Assembly (NCBI RefSeq): GCF_947179165.1
Contig: NC_077239.1
Location: forward strand, 14,036,001-14,100,000
Origin: Solanum dulcamara
Lineage: Eukaryota > Streptophyta > Magnoliopsida > Solanales > Solanaceae
Length of the DNA: 64,000 nt
Reading direction: 5' to 3'
The position numbers and the translations under genes are program-made. Every line of letters starts with the position of its first letter. The stretch's first letter is position 1. The notes beneath the pieces were generated by a model. That model was not told where the DNA came from and searched no databases. It saw nothing but the letters and a program-made list of their open reading frames with translations. Below are positions 35,914 through 47,006 of the stretch, in pieces.

Positions 35914-36168
35914 TGTGTGTGAAGGAACTTGGAATGTGCATTGAAGTGCCTTGATTATGTTAGTTAGTTACCAAACTAATTATGTGATTAGTTAGGTAAT
36001 CATTTGAATAGTTCAGTGATTAGTTATAACTATCAATGAGTTATCCTATCATATGTAAATGTAACAACTTTGATTCATTATGACTATGCAAGATATTTTC
36101 CCCAAATCCTCTTCTTTGCAATTTCTCTCTTCTTCTTCGTGTTAGGTTTTGCATCTAGTTTGTCAACA
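35914..36168 (+). mobile_element. 3' LTR of element K
   Basis: Begins TGTGTGTGAAGG (exact start among the TG repeats is uncertain) and ends TTGTCAACA. About 255 bp. The right half matches 20,430-20,583. It contains several TTAGTTA-type repeats at 35,960-36,030. Confidence 0.82.
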
Positions 36169-37305
36169 CATTCCACCAGGATACTTGTCATAGTTGAGGT
36201 AGTCTCAAGTGAACTCTATCTTCAACAAATCGAAAATGATCCACCATATCTCAATCCCAAACTAGTTGAGGCTCAACTATATAGAAATCCTCTATTTGTA
36301 TTTCAGACTATTTTGATCCATTTTGTTTCAATACTATATTATATAAATCTCATTACATTAACAATTAATTTATTCCCAACTAATTCATCTCATATGTGAA
36401 TCATTTTCTTCAACTGTAGAATCTATATATACAAATCTTCTTAACAAGATAAGGTATATTTGATTCATCCTTGAAGAAGGATGCTTCACAAGATTAGCAT
36501 GTTGACACACTATATGTGTAAGGCTTGGGACTATACTCGGTATGTTGTTGTTGCTTTAAATAAGAAGATACAAGGAGACACCAACTGAGTGATTACCAAA
36601 AGGGAAAAAAAGTCATTGGAGAACTCAAGAACCAAAACCAACATATATCAAACACCATGTAGGATGGCAACTAAAGGTTGTAGCAGCAGTACTTGCCAAA
36701 GCTAACCATTTTATCTCCTCTCAGGAGAAGCCAACTCCTTAATAAGTCATATCACAAGGAACCCTTCTATTCAAAATTTAGATATTAATCTAAAATTAGA
36801 GATTTTATCCCTAAAGTTGTATCAGATGCATATGAAATAGTTTTATCACTTTCAAGAGAAACCTAGGAATATTTTCCGTTAAATCTCTAGAGAATCCATT
36901 TCAACTTTAATTGAGCTCCTATAGTAAATAGATGGATCCAACATGGCTATAATCAACTAATTTAAGTTCTATACAGACCCAACTCCAAAAGAGAAGCTCG
37001 CTCAGGATTCAATTTGAATCACATTGGATACACAAGTTAAGAAAAAATAATTAACTTTTCAGAAACATTGGATCTACTATTTAATAAATCACAAAGATTT
37101 AGCATACGAATGAACTTGGAGTGGGGAAAATTGCCAAAGCTATCGAACATGAAGAACTCCGATAAAAACTTCCAAATGTATCAATAGAATGTGAAATGAC
37201 AAACTCAATTTTTTCATCAATAACTAAATTTTTTTAGAAACAAAATAAGATTCAAAACCCTAGAAGAAAGAGCAATCAGACGCCACGAGCAAAGTAGTAA
37301 AAGGA
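36169..37305. other. Intergenic DNA downstream of the eL41 gene
   Basis: AT-rich, with no supported gene or repeat. The part next to 37,305 will include the eL41 3' UTR on the minus strand. A 30-bp stretch near 36,523-36,556 resembles the tail of an RTE LINE but is too short to call. Confidence 0.5.
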
Positions 37306-37506
37306 TTACTTTGATCTTTGTCTCATCTTTTTGCGCTTCCTGTTCAACCTCCTCATTATCTTCTTCTTCCACTTAAATGTTATCACACAATTTTAGTTTA
37401 TAATTCAATATAAGAAATTATACATACAAAATTGAATTATGAGTAAATATGACTAACATAGAAGTAATAACAAATTATGTAACTTCAATCATACCTTAGC
37501 TCTCAT
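37306..37506 (-). CDS. RPL41: 60S ribosomal protein eL41 (RPL41), two exons
   Basis: Exon 1 is 37,495-37,506 (four codons, MRAK) and exon 2 is 37,306-37,371 (21 codons plus TAA). They join through a 123-bp U-rich intron with GTATGA at the donor and TTTAAG at the acceptor. The product has 25 residues, almost all Lys, Arg and Met, ending KKMRQRSK. Known eL41 proteins have 25 residues, begin MRAKWKKK and end MRQRSK, and the plant gene is split after codon 4, as here. Residues 9 (Ile), 14 (Asn) and 18 (Lys) differ from the form I remember. eL41 is a single short helix at the ribosomal subunit interface. Keeping the intron excludes a processed pseudogene. The upstream telo-box and TGGGCT fit a ribosomal-protein promoter. 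The Ile at position 9 leaves some doubt about function. Confidence 0.88.
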
Positions 37507-37533
37507 GGCGACAAAGAATGTGCTAACCTTCAG

Positions 37534-37549
37534 AAAACCCTAACCCTAA
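37534..37549 (-). promoter_or_regulatory. Telo-box upstream of eL41
   Basis: AAAACCCTAACCCTAA on the plus strand, 28 bp upstream of the eL41 start codon, so probably in the 5' UTR or core promoter. Telo-boxes are a hallmark of plant ribosomal-protein promoters and work in either orientation. Confidence 0.75.
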
Positions 37550-37652
37550 TTGTAGAGGATAGTGGGGTTGGGGTTAAATCTATTTATTTAATATAATTAA
37601 TACTAAGCTAAGGGCATGGTCCAAACATGAAGCGCTCTGAAGAATTTTTCAT

Positions 37653-37658
37653 TGGGCT
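37653..37658 (-). promoter_or_regulatory. Site II-type motif upstream of eL41
   Basis: TGGGCT, matching the TGGGCY site II consensus bound by TCP factors, about 150 bp upstream of the start. Site II with a telo-box is the usual combination in plant translation genes. A TATA-like TATTAAATAAATAG (minus strand, about 37,579-37,592) lies between them. Confidence 0.5.
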
Positions 37659-38499
37659 TTGAGAAAATAATGCAATCGAAGCAAGGGATAGGTGGCAAGT
37701 CGTCACGTGCTTGTCAAATAATTTCTTCACTAGCTCGTAAAATAAACAAGTTCTATTATGTATCCCACAGCTGTAAAAATGAACTTCCAATCATCATCAA
37801 ATTTGTGGCATCGGTAGCTCAGAGTCATTGCTTTTGCAATCTTCACGAGTGAACCCGAATAGACCTATATACATTGAAATTTTGTAAGACTAAGATTTTT
37901 TGTAGGCTACTCTAACCTAAAATCTAATTCAAATTTATGAAATATTTACAAAGATCAATAGAGATCAAATAAATCTCGAATATTCTGCAAATTCATTAAA
38001 TATATCTCAAAAACTTTACAAATTAATGAAGCATTCATAAATAGATCAAAATATGCCAAATTGTTCTTAAAAATCCAATACTTCAAGAAACATTCACATA
38101 TCCTTTCATGAAAATTAAGTTCAAATCATCTTTTTTTTATTTAATTTAATTAAATGATTTAATTAATTAAATCATCTTAGATAGTTTGAGAAATACGCCA
38201 CTAATGGCTCTCAAATTATGATGGAAATCAATTTCAAATCATCTACCTTTGAGAAATGACGAATCATGGAGAAAATTCAAAGAGAAGAATCAATGGAATA
38301 AACAGATTGTTTTATCAATTATATTCTTGTTTCTTCAGATTTATTTATGGTTAATTTATTTTCTATTTATTTAAAATTGGTTGCAAACACCTATATTTCC
38401 TTCACAAAAGATTATGAGAAATTAATACATGTGTAGACTCTGAGAATTTTCACAAGCTTTATCTCCATCCTTTTTGGTTGTTATTGTCACTGCGTCCTG
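37659..38499. other. Upstream intergenic DNA
   Basis: AT-rich, no supported gene. A perfect palindrome GATTTAATTAATTAAATC lies near 38,157-38,174. Confidence 0.45.
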
Positions 38500-39419
38500 A
38501 TTGTAATTGGTATAGGTTCACTCGGTAGAATTTAAACCAGATGTGATTGCATCGTGGCTCCATATGCAACCATCATTCCTTTCCAATTCAGTAAGCATTC
38601 TGCACTCAATTTTGCATTCAATTTTCTGATAAATCACTGATTTATAAATCTCCTATTTATAACAGACGATTTTTCTCTGGGTATAAATCTTTGCCTGAAA
38701 TTCAGCATACTTCTCCTATTACTCTTGATGTGCCTATTAATGGTTCAGCAAGAAATAGGGCCTTATCGTTGCATACTCTAAGTGATACTTTGAGTGAAAA
38801 ATAGTTGAAAGGGTAAAAATTGACCCTAAGACTAATATTGTGGAGGCTACTGATAAATTATTTGATATTGATCCTACAACATCCAAAATGGATTTTGACC
38901 CTAATGAGATATCTGACCAAAATCAGATTTAAATGATGACACACCAAATAGATTTTAGTGTAGGCTCCCTGGCAAGAAAGCATATTCAAAATGCATTTCT
39001 TCAAGAAAAATGAAACAAGTTTAAAACTTGGTTTTTCGAGGCTTATAGACAAAATCATTTAAATAATATTTCTCAAGAATTCTATGAAACTTGTGCATTG
39101 CATAATCAAATTATGTATTTTGTCCCTTGATTTAAACCAATTATCTACCTTTATATGTCAAAGTTTTAGAAAGGACTTTTAAATATGTGAAGGGTAATAT
39201 AATTAAAGTTATATAACCTCCTCAATCACCTTTTATTTTACCCAATAATACTGGGCTTATGTTTTCTTCTTTTCAAAAACTCATTAATAATGATGTTGCT
39301 CAAATTACTATCAATGAGATAAATAATCTTATTGCTCAAAATAATTATTTGAGTTTATATGTTAAGGTTATAGGTGAACATATTAGTTCGCTTGATAAAA
39401 ACTGTATGAGTTAGTTATT

Positions 39420-39689
39420 TTGGTTAAATCCATGAGTATGATTTCTAAGGCAACTGATATTGCCTCCACTTCCGGAAGTAAATCAGTTGTTATTAATATT
39501 CCAACTCATATTCAGCGTCATATTGAAATAAAGGATTTCAAGTCTAAGTCCTTAAACGATTTAGAAAATCTTCTTAATAAAAAGCTTTCTAACCTAAGTG
39601 TTAAACCTATCGGTATAATTGATAATTTTCCAATTGAAAATGATATTTCAGAAGAAAAAAAATTGAAATATTTCGAGGAGAATGGATAG
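39420..39689 (+). pseudogene. Open fragment of the pararetroviral polyprotein (upstream of the coat-like region)
   Basis: Eighty-nine codons, Lys/Ser/Asn-rich. By position it lies N-terminal to the coat-like part, where movement-protein sequences sit in several caulimovirids; this placement is inference. It closes at 39,687 and similar sense continues in broken frames to about 39,920. Confidence 0.5.
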
Positions 39690-40904
39690 TCAATAAAGCA
39701 TGGAAAGTATGCTACCAAACCTGCTATGATGACTTATTATTATCTGCTTCCTACTCCTTAAGATGTTCTGATAGAGGATAGAGATTGGATTCAAACCAAT
39801 ATCGCTTATAGCGGTGATCAAATTTATGAGTGGAATCTTGATGGTTTGACTGATAGGCAAGTCTCTATTCTCGTTCATCCTACAATGATGTATACTACTC
39901 TACTCCAAGAAGAATTGTCTTATGCCTCCCCCTCCTCCCGATACCTATAGAGTGAAAGAGTTGCCTAGTGATCCCTAGGTTGCAGTATATTCGGTCGTTA
40001 ACTCCTCGTGCCGCTGCCGCCATTTTTAAGATCGACCGAGGCCTCACCTACACAGGTACCTATATAGTGTAGTAACATTTGTCAATTTACTAATAATAAT
40101 TTTGATCATACTACTTGCAAGATAATTGTTGCACGATTTATCGATGAACTTCATGACTGGTGGGATAATTTTTTATCCAATGAAGATAAAATTCCATTAC
40201 CACTTTCATGGTAAAAAGATGTAATAAAGGAAGAAGGCATTGACAAGAATGGTAATAAGGTTGAAAGAATTAGAGAAAAAACTCGTCAAGATGCAGTTTA
40301 TACACTGATCCTTACTATATTAGAACATTTTAATGGTAGATTTACCAATCAGAATGAAACTCTAAGAACTTTACTAAATGGACTTTGGTGTAAGCATTCA
40401 GGAGAATTTAGGTGGTATAAAAATACCTTTTTAAGTCGGATAATGGACTTACCTGAAAGTAATTTGACTTATTGGAAGTCCAAGTTTATCGATGGCCTTC
40501 CCACATTATTTACAGAAAGAGTTAGGAAAACTCTTATGGAAAATTTCTCTAAAATTTCATATGATTAGTTTACTTATGGTCAATTAATTATCACTTGCAC
40601 CTAATAAGGATTAAATCTGTGCAACGAGTTAAAATTAGCTCAACAGCTTAAGATCAACAAGAAAAGAAAGAGGTCACAGCTAGGAGATTTCTGTAGCCAA
40701 TTCGGTGTAGTCGGTCCTTCTAATATCAAGGATAAAAGGTCTAATAAATACAAACATTATAAAGATGATGATCCTGATAGACCTTACAGAAAGCATCATC
40801 GTTCTCGAGGAAGTAAAGAAAAATGAGAAGCTAGGAAAGCTCACCGCAAATCTAATAGATTTGCAAAAACTTCTCTAAGAGAGATCTTCTAAAGGTTAAG
40901 TGTT

Positions 40905-41486
40905 ATAAGTGGCCAGTTTGGACATATTACCCCGAATTGTAAGCTTAAAAATCTTAAGTCTCGAAATCTTGAAGAAGATCTTCATGAAAAAGTTTATGAT
41001 TTGTTATACACTTCTGGTTCAGAATTCGATCATTACTCTGAGTCAGAATCTAGACCTGAAAGTGAGGTTGAGCCTCTTGATTTTTCTGATAATGATAATA
41101 TCATGCTTTCTTATTGTGGTGCTAATTGTATAGATGATAATTGTCCGTGCAAAACTGATGAGTTTTATAAACTCTAATCGCAATTTAAAGATTTAAATAT
41201 CAATACAATTACGTCTAAAAATGTGATTGAATTACTGAAAGAAATTTCGGATGAAAATATGAGGAGTAAGATCATTAATATGGCATCTAGCTCCCAATCT
41301 TCTAAATCCTTTAAATCTTCTATTAAATCAAAAAATGATTTTGATCTTAAAGATTCAAAACCTTATTCTATAAAAAAGTTCTTACTCGAGCTTGACAAGA
41401 AGACTGATACTGTTGTAAGAGACACTTCTTTTAATGATTTAAAAATTAAAGTTGAAAAGTGTTGGAATTCAGCACTAGAAATATAA
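40905..41486 (+). pseudogene. Coat-protein-like C-terminal part of the pararetrovirus
   Basis: The remains of a Cys/His zinc knuckle (FGHITPNC near 40,916-40,939) are followed by an acidic Ser/Glu-rich run, then an open frame of 87 codons (41,223-41,486) rich in Ser and Lys. A short frame disruption sits at the knuckle itself near 40,908-40,912. The open frame ends at 41,484 just before a direct repeat. Confidence 0.6.
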
Positions 41487-41641
41487 GGAATAAAAATGGG
41501 TCCCTTGTATATTCCTCTTATGCTCTAAAATAAAAAGAGAGCACCTTAGCATATTCCTCTTCTCCTCTAAAATGAAAACAAGTAGTCATATATATAGGCT
41601 CACACTAGAAACATAAGAAATAAAAATGGGTCCCTTGTATA
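41474..41641 (+). repeat. Direct repeat at the edge of the pararetroviral fragment
   Basis: ACTAGAAA(C)ATA(A)G(G)AA followed by TAAAAATGGGTCCCTTGTAT occurs at about 41,472-41,511 and again at 41,604-41,641, 130 bp apart. The intervening sequence has a second short pair (CATATTCCTCTT, with CTCTAAAAT). Confidence 0.85.
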
Positions 41642-41649
41642 GTGTATAT

Positions 41650-43010
41650 ACGATTTTATGGGGTTGCTGTTCTATTCTTCTTTTCTTTTTCCTTTTACAG
41701 CTGCCTTTAGGAATTCTTCCTTTTCTTGTAGGGATTGGAGGAAATACTCCACCTTTTCTAGCTTACTATTAGATAGAATTGGTCCATATTCTTCTGACTG
41801 GGCATCAGCGATATCATCGTTGCTTGCTACACTCTTCATTGATATGTCTAATTTATCATATTATGTGACAGTTTGAAGTAAATTTCTTTTAACTTCTTCG
41901 AAATATTCATTAATCATCTAGCTTTTGTCTCCTTCTTGTACTAAATTTTTTCTAGCAATATGCTTGACGGCATTGTCATCTACTAATTGTTTTGGGGTAT
42001 AATCATATATTCTTGAATTTTTGTTCGAATTTGATCTACGAGCTCTTGTCCATATAACTGTTTAGTCTTTGGATCTTTTCTGGTTAGTTTATCACAGAAA
42101 TTATTATAATAGACCTAATACAAATAAAAAATCTTTTCTTCAGGGGTAAACCCTACTTCAGGAAGCCATTTTTGGATCCATGGGATTGAGAATTCAATAA
42201 AAAATACTTCTGATCAATCTTTTCCAAATTACATACATGATCAGAGAGATATAATTCAGTAAGGAACGGGGAGACTTTAGCCTATTCTTTGTATAAATTT
42301 AAATATTCAAATGGTAAAATCTTTACCAATGGTCCATGAAAAGTCTACCATCTTATAAACCAATTTAAAATTGATTCATCAAACACTTTAGCACAATTTT
42401 TTATGAACCAAGTGTGTTTATGCTTATCATTATTGTAATAAAAAACCTTGTGAAAGGCTTGGATATAATGCATATAAGTAAGGTTTATGTTTATTTTATT
42501 TACACAAACTTGTCTTTTATTCATAGTGAAGATTCCCCACTCTTCTACAGATATAATCTATTTGATAATGATTTTTGAGAAGTTATAAACATTCTCTTCT
42601 GTTGAAAAGTGTTGAAATTCAGCACTTCCCCATGTTAATCAGTATTGTCTCATAATAGGTTCAAATCTTATAGGACTTTCCAGGGAAATATAATCCCCTT
42701 ACCAAATACCGTTGGAATATCTTCTATGGTTCGTCTCTTCTCTGAATGTCAGAGTTTTCCAACAGAAATATGATTTCTTTGGTAGATCCTTCTTAATAGT
42801 ATTATGGTTATCAACTTCTTTGACCATGGAAGTAAATGTATCACTTTTCAATTTGGATTCTAAATATGCCTTTAACTGTTCATATAATGGACTATCTTCT
42901 GGAATATCTTCTAAATTAATTGTAGGAGTATTATCCATTGGAGTTGTTGAGGATGATGCTGCTCCAATATTTGATTTTATCAAACTCTTATTTCTCAATC
43001 ATAGGACTTG
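41650..43010 (-). pseudogene. Endogenous pararetrovirus-like fragment, minus orientation
   Basis: The minus strand holds an open frame at 42,699-42,998 (99 codons, with PTINLEDIPEDSPLYEQL near residues 27-44). Broken frames continue leftwards (42,300-42,690), including a KHKHTWF-like segment near 42,410. This wording is typical of unclassified polyprotein segments in Solanaceae endogenous pararetroviruses. Orientation is opposite to the 38,500-41,490 fragment, so the two are arranged tail to tail. No complete viral gene remains. Confidence 0.6.
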
Positions 43011-44178
43011 AAAATTACTAGATAAGGATGAAGAACCGTATGATAGAGTTCGATGTAACACGAGCTTCCATTGAGCCACATAAGTTCATTGATCGTTGTG
43101 AAAAGATACTTACTACGTTGGGGTTGAAAGAGACTCGTGGTATGGAATTTACCACTTTCATATTCTCAGGGTCACCATAGGCATGATAGACTTCCATTTA
43201 GAAGGGTAAACAAGTAGAGCTACCACCTACCACTTGGTCAGAGTATTCAATAATTTTTAAGGACAGGTTCATTCCATTGAGCAAACAAGATGATATGAGA
43301 CGTCATTTCTATGATATGCATCAGGGTACTGGGACAGTTATAGAGTGTGAGTACAAGTTCACTGATTTGTCTAGGTATGCCCTATTTTTAGTTGCAGATC
43401 CGAGGGAGAAGGTGAGATGATTTATGGATAGGATTAAGAACCTTATCGTGGTCATGTGATACTTGATGTGTGAAATGGTATATATTCAGATGTGGTTGAC
43501 ACTACTCTTCATTGTGAGTCCTATCTAAAAATGGAGAAAGCTGAGTGAGAAAGAAAGAAGGCTCGTAATGCAGATGGGTTTAGTGGTGCTTCATCTAGGG
43601 GAAAAATGGTTTTCATCATGGTCATTCCACGCCTACTAAGTCAGATCCAATGGTGCAATCTTCTAAGAAAGACTATCCAGTTAGACAGGGTCAACAACAG
43701 ATGTAGAGGAAGGGTAATAGTTCTTCTCAGTGCGGACAACATCCAAGGTGTTCTACCTGTGGTAGAAATCATAGTGGTCGTTGCCTTAGTGTTGGTGGTC
43801 CTTGTTTTACTTGTGGTGAAAGAGGGTATATTGCTAAATTTTATCCTAAGGGAGATTCTAGTACTAGTCAAGCTACTACACAAGTGCAAAGGGATGTTGC
43901 AAGTGCACAGTCTCAAATTCAGCCAGCTAGGATCGCTCCATAGGGTACTCGTGGATAGGATCAACAAGGTGCACAGGTTGCTCATGGAATGGGTGTACCA
44001 CCGATATTATTTTCCATGGCCAAAAAGGATACCGAGGCATCTAATGCAGTAGTCACAGGTATTATCACTATCAATTCTCTTGAGGTTGATGCTATTATTG
44101 ATCCTAGTTCTATTCATATGTATCTCCATTTGTTGCTATATTATTAGAACAAAGGGTTGAGATCTTATTACTCCATAT

Positions 44179-44403
44179 ATGGTTATGACCCTAATGGGGG
44201 AGACTTTAGCAGTGGATAGAATGTATAGAGATTGTATGATATATGTTCATGACAAGGAAACAATAGTTGCTCTATTAGAATTGGCAATGTCTAACTTTAA
44301 TTTAATTATGGGCATGGATTGGTTGTCATCGTGTTATTCTTTGGTTGATTGTTATGCTAAGTTTGTGCATTTTAATTTTCCTGGAGAACAACCTTTAGTC
44401 TAG
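44179..44403 (+). pseudogene. Protease region of element G
   Basis: An open frame of 74 codons, with the IMGMDWLSSCYSLVDC block (about 44,307-44,354) that follows the aspartic protease in Ty3/gypsy polyproteins. The catalytic Asp region upstream (DAIIDPSSIHMY, about 44,090) has lost the usual D-S/T-G triad. Confidence 0.75.
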
Positions 44404-44409
44404 AAGGGC

Positions 44410-45130
44410 ATGACTCCTTTGACTCAGGGAAAGATAATATCTTATGTAAAGGCACGCCGAATGATTAATCATGGGTGCTTGGGTTTTATTGCCACTGTTC
44501 ATGATACTCGAGGGGAGGATGTTACTATTGACAGTGTTACAATTGTTTGGGAATTTGTTGGTGTGTTTCAAGAAGACTTACCTTGGCTACCTCCGATGAG
44601 GGAAATTGAGTTCAACATCAATCTAGTGCCAGGAAATCAACCTATCTCTATCCCTCTATGTCGTATGGCTCAGTTGAGTTGAGAGAATTGAAGGTTCAAC
44701 TACAAGAGCTACTTGATAAGGGTTTCATCAAGCTTAGTATATTGCCTTAGGGTGCACAAGTGTTATTTGTGAAAAAGAAAGATGACACGATGAGAATGTG
44801 TATTGATTATAGGCAGCTAAATAAGGCAACAATCAAGAATAAATACTCATTGCCTTGTATTGATAATCTATTTAACCAGATACAGGGTGTTACTCACTTT
44901 TCCAAAATTGACTTGAGATTAGGTTATCATCAGTTGAGAGTTAAGACCGAAGATATCTCGAAGACAACCTTTTGAACTAGGTATGGACACTTTGAATTTT
45001 TAGTGATATCTTTCGGCCTGACTAATATGCCTACAATATTTATAGACCTCATGAAAAAGATATTCAAGCCATACTTAGACCATTTTGTGATTGTGTTCAT
45101 TGATGATATTTGGTCTACTCTCGGGGTAAG
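44410..45130 (+). pseudogene. Reverse transcriptase of element G
   Basis: Contains the DLPWLPPMREIEFNINLVPG entry block (about 44,575-44,634), [20 protein letters not shown] (about 44,763-44,825), [15 protein letters not shown] (about 44,899-44,943) and the catalytic region VFIDDI (about 45,094-45,111). A TGA at 44,973-44,975 occurs where the family has Arg, and another break follows the DD motif near 45,110. Confidence 0.87.
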
Positions 45131-46169
45131 GCTAAATATGAACACCACTTGAGAGTTGTATTGCAGACACTTAAAAAACTAAAGCTTTATGCCAAGTTCT
45201 CAAAATATGAGTTATGGTTTACCAAAGTTTCCTTTTTAGGACACTTGGTCTCACGAGATTGAATTCAAGTTGATCTAAAGAAGATAGAAGTAGTTTGTAA
45301 TTGGCCTTGACCTAATACTTCTGCTGAGATACATAATTTCTTGGGACTAGTTGAATATTACAGATGTTTTGTGGAGGGTTTCTCAAAGATAGCCACTTCA
45401 TTGATACGTTTAACTCAGAAAGGTGTGGTCTTTCAGTGGTCAGATGGTTGTGAATAAAGTTTTGAGAAATTAAAGATTGTATTGACTACGGCTTCGATTT
45501 TGACCTTACCTACAACCAAGGATGGTTTCACTATTTATTGTGATACATCTAGAATCAGTTTGGGCTATTTCTTAATGCAAAATGGTAAAGTGGTGGCATA
45601 TGATTTCGTCAACTAAAGATTTATGAGAAGAATTATCTGACACATGATTTAGAATTGGTCGCAATCATATTTGCACTCAAGATTTAGCATCACTATCTTT
45701 ATGGTGAGCCATGTAAAGTCTATACATAAGAGTTTGCAATATACATTCAAATAAAATATCTAAATTTGAAGCAACAATGGTGGTTGGAGCTACTTAAAGA
45801 TTATGATCTTACTATTTTGTATCATCCTAGAAAGGCGAATATGGTGGCAAATTCCTTGAGTAGGAATTCCATGGGTAGCTTGGCCTAGATTGTTGCTGAA
45901 AGGCGACCTATGGCTATGGTTATTCAATCCTTATCCAATTAGAGAGTTCGAATTGATCATACATTGCCTGACAAGTTGCTAGCAGGTATGATAGTGCAAT
46001 CATCCTTGGTTGGAGAAGCCAAGACTTGTCAATATGATGATTCCCAACTTGCTAGACTATGATATCAAGTGCAGAATAGAGGTGTGAACCCATTTTATAT
46101 TGATGGAGAGGGCTTTCTACGTCGACATAGTAGATTATGTATCCCCATGGTGGGTGATGTGGAGCAGTT

Positions 46170-46915
46170 AATTATGGAAGAAGCTCATAGCTCATGATAC
46201 TCCATCCAACCAAGTGATATGAAGATTCATCAAGACTTGCATGGATTGTACTGGTGGAAAGGTATGAAGGCTGATAATTTGAAACATGTGACTAGTTGCT
46301 TGAATTGTCAACAGGACGAATTTGAACATCAAAAGCCCAGTAGAGTAATGGAAAAACTGGTTATCCCAAAGTGGAAGTGGGAAGAATTACTATGGATTTC
46401 GTTAATGGGTTATCAAATACTTTCAAGAAGCACGACTCAGTTTGGGTGATTATGGGAAGACTCACAAAATCTGCATATTTCATACCAGTTCGGGTTACTC
46501 ATACCACAAAGAAGTTAGCAGATATTTACCTTCGACATATAGTTTGGTTTCATGTGGTACCTATTTTAATAATACCTGATCGAGGTGCACATTTTATTGA
46601 TGAGTTTTGGAAGTCTTTCCAAAGGTCATTGGTTCACAAGTTGAGTTGATTACAGTTTTTCATCCCCAAACTGACGGACAGTCTGAACTAGTTATTCAGA
46701 TCTTGGAGGACATTCTTAGAGATTATGCGATCGATTTTGGTGGTAATTGGGATGATCAGTTGCCTTTGGAAAAATTTGCTTATAACAATAGCTACCAATT
46801 GAGTATACAGATGGCGCTGTATGAGGCTCTATATGGTCGCAAGTGTCAATCACCAGTTGGATGGTTTGAACCTAGCAAAGCGCAGTTGTTAGGTCCAGAT
46901 TTGGTTTAGAAATCC
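46170..46915 (+). pseudogene. Integrase of element G
   Basis: The N-terminal HHCC-type region (LHGLYWWKGMKADN then CLNCQQDE) is about 46,237-46,320. The core has SVWVIMGRLTKSAYFIPV (about 46,438-46,492), PDRGAHFIDEFWKSF (about 46,577-46,621) and FHPQTDGQSELVIQILED (about 46,658-46,711). Two frames overlap at 46,607-46,649, indicating a frameshift. Confidence 0.85.
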
Positions 46916-47006
46916 TTAGAATGTTGCATTGATACGAGAACGACTTCGGACAGCACAAAGCAGATAGAAGTCCTATGCAGATAAGAAAGTACATGATATA
47001 GATTTC

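Larger units (their letters stand above)
20410..36168 (+). mobile_element. Element K: Ty1/copia retrotransposon, interrupted by element E
   Basis: The order is a partial 5' LTR (about 20,410-20,583), gag (20,688-21,781), protease and pre-integrase region (to 22,582), integrase continuing after E (33,282-33,800), reverse transcriptase (34,370-35,100), RNase H (35,430-35,800), polypurine tract (35,904-35,913) and 3' LTR (about 35,914-36,168). This is the standard Ty1/copia order. The internal length without E is about 4.6 kb. Numerous stops make it inactive. Confidence 0.88.
38500..41490 (+). pseudogene. Endogenous pararetrovirus (Caulimoviridae-like) fragment, plus orientation
   Basis: A series of broken frames reads as caulimovirid polyprotein. 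A Lys/Asp-rich open frame lies at 39,420-39,689. A structural-protein-like part with a WWDN motif follows near 40,160. A very basic stretch (40,640-40,890) leads into a zinc-knuckle region near 40,900-40,940 that is frame-disrupted, then an acidic Ser/Glu-rich stretch (about 41,010-41,100) and a last open frame (41,223-41,486). Basic stretch, knuckle and acidic tail is the layout of caulimovirid coat proteins. Stops such as those at 39,687 and 40,567 and frameshifts show it is an old integrated copy. No reverse transcriptase is present. The genus (solendovirus- or petuvirus-like) is not settled. Confidence 0.68.

Noticed and set aside
36070..36399. Open frame starting in the copia 3' LTR
   Set aside because: It crosses the LTR end into spacer and has no recognisable domain.
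36523..36556. Possible RTE LINE tail (GTATGTTGTTGTTGC)
   Set aside because: Too short and without an upstream LINE body or duplication.
38150..38180. Palindromic AATTAATT stretch as a MITE end
   Set aside because: Only about 18 bp of simple AT-rich palindrome with no partner or duplication.
40909..41133. Open frame of 74 codons in the viral fragment
   Set aside because: A different frame over the same stretch shows the acidic coat-like tail; this one is a shadow.
43606..44052. Open frame of 148 codons rich in Val and Leu
   Set aside because: It is an out-of-frame reading of the G gag zinc-knuckle region; the correct frame shows the CFTCGERGY motif.
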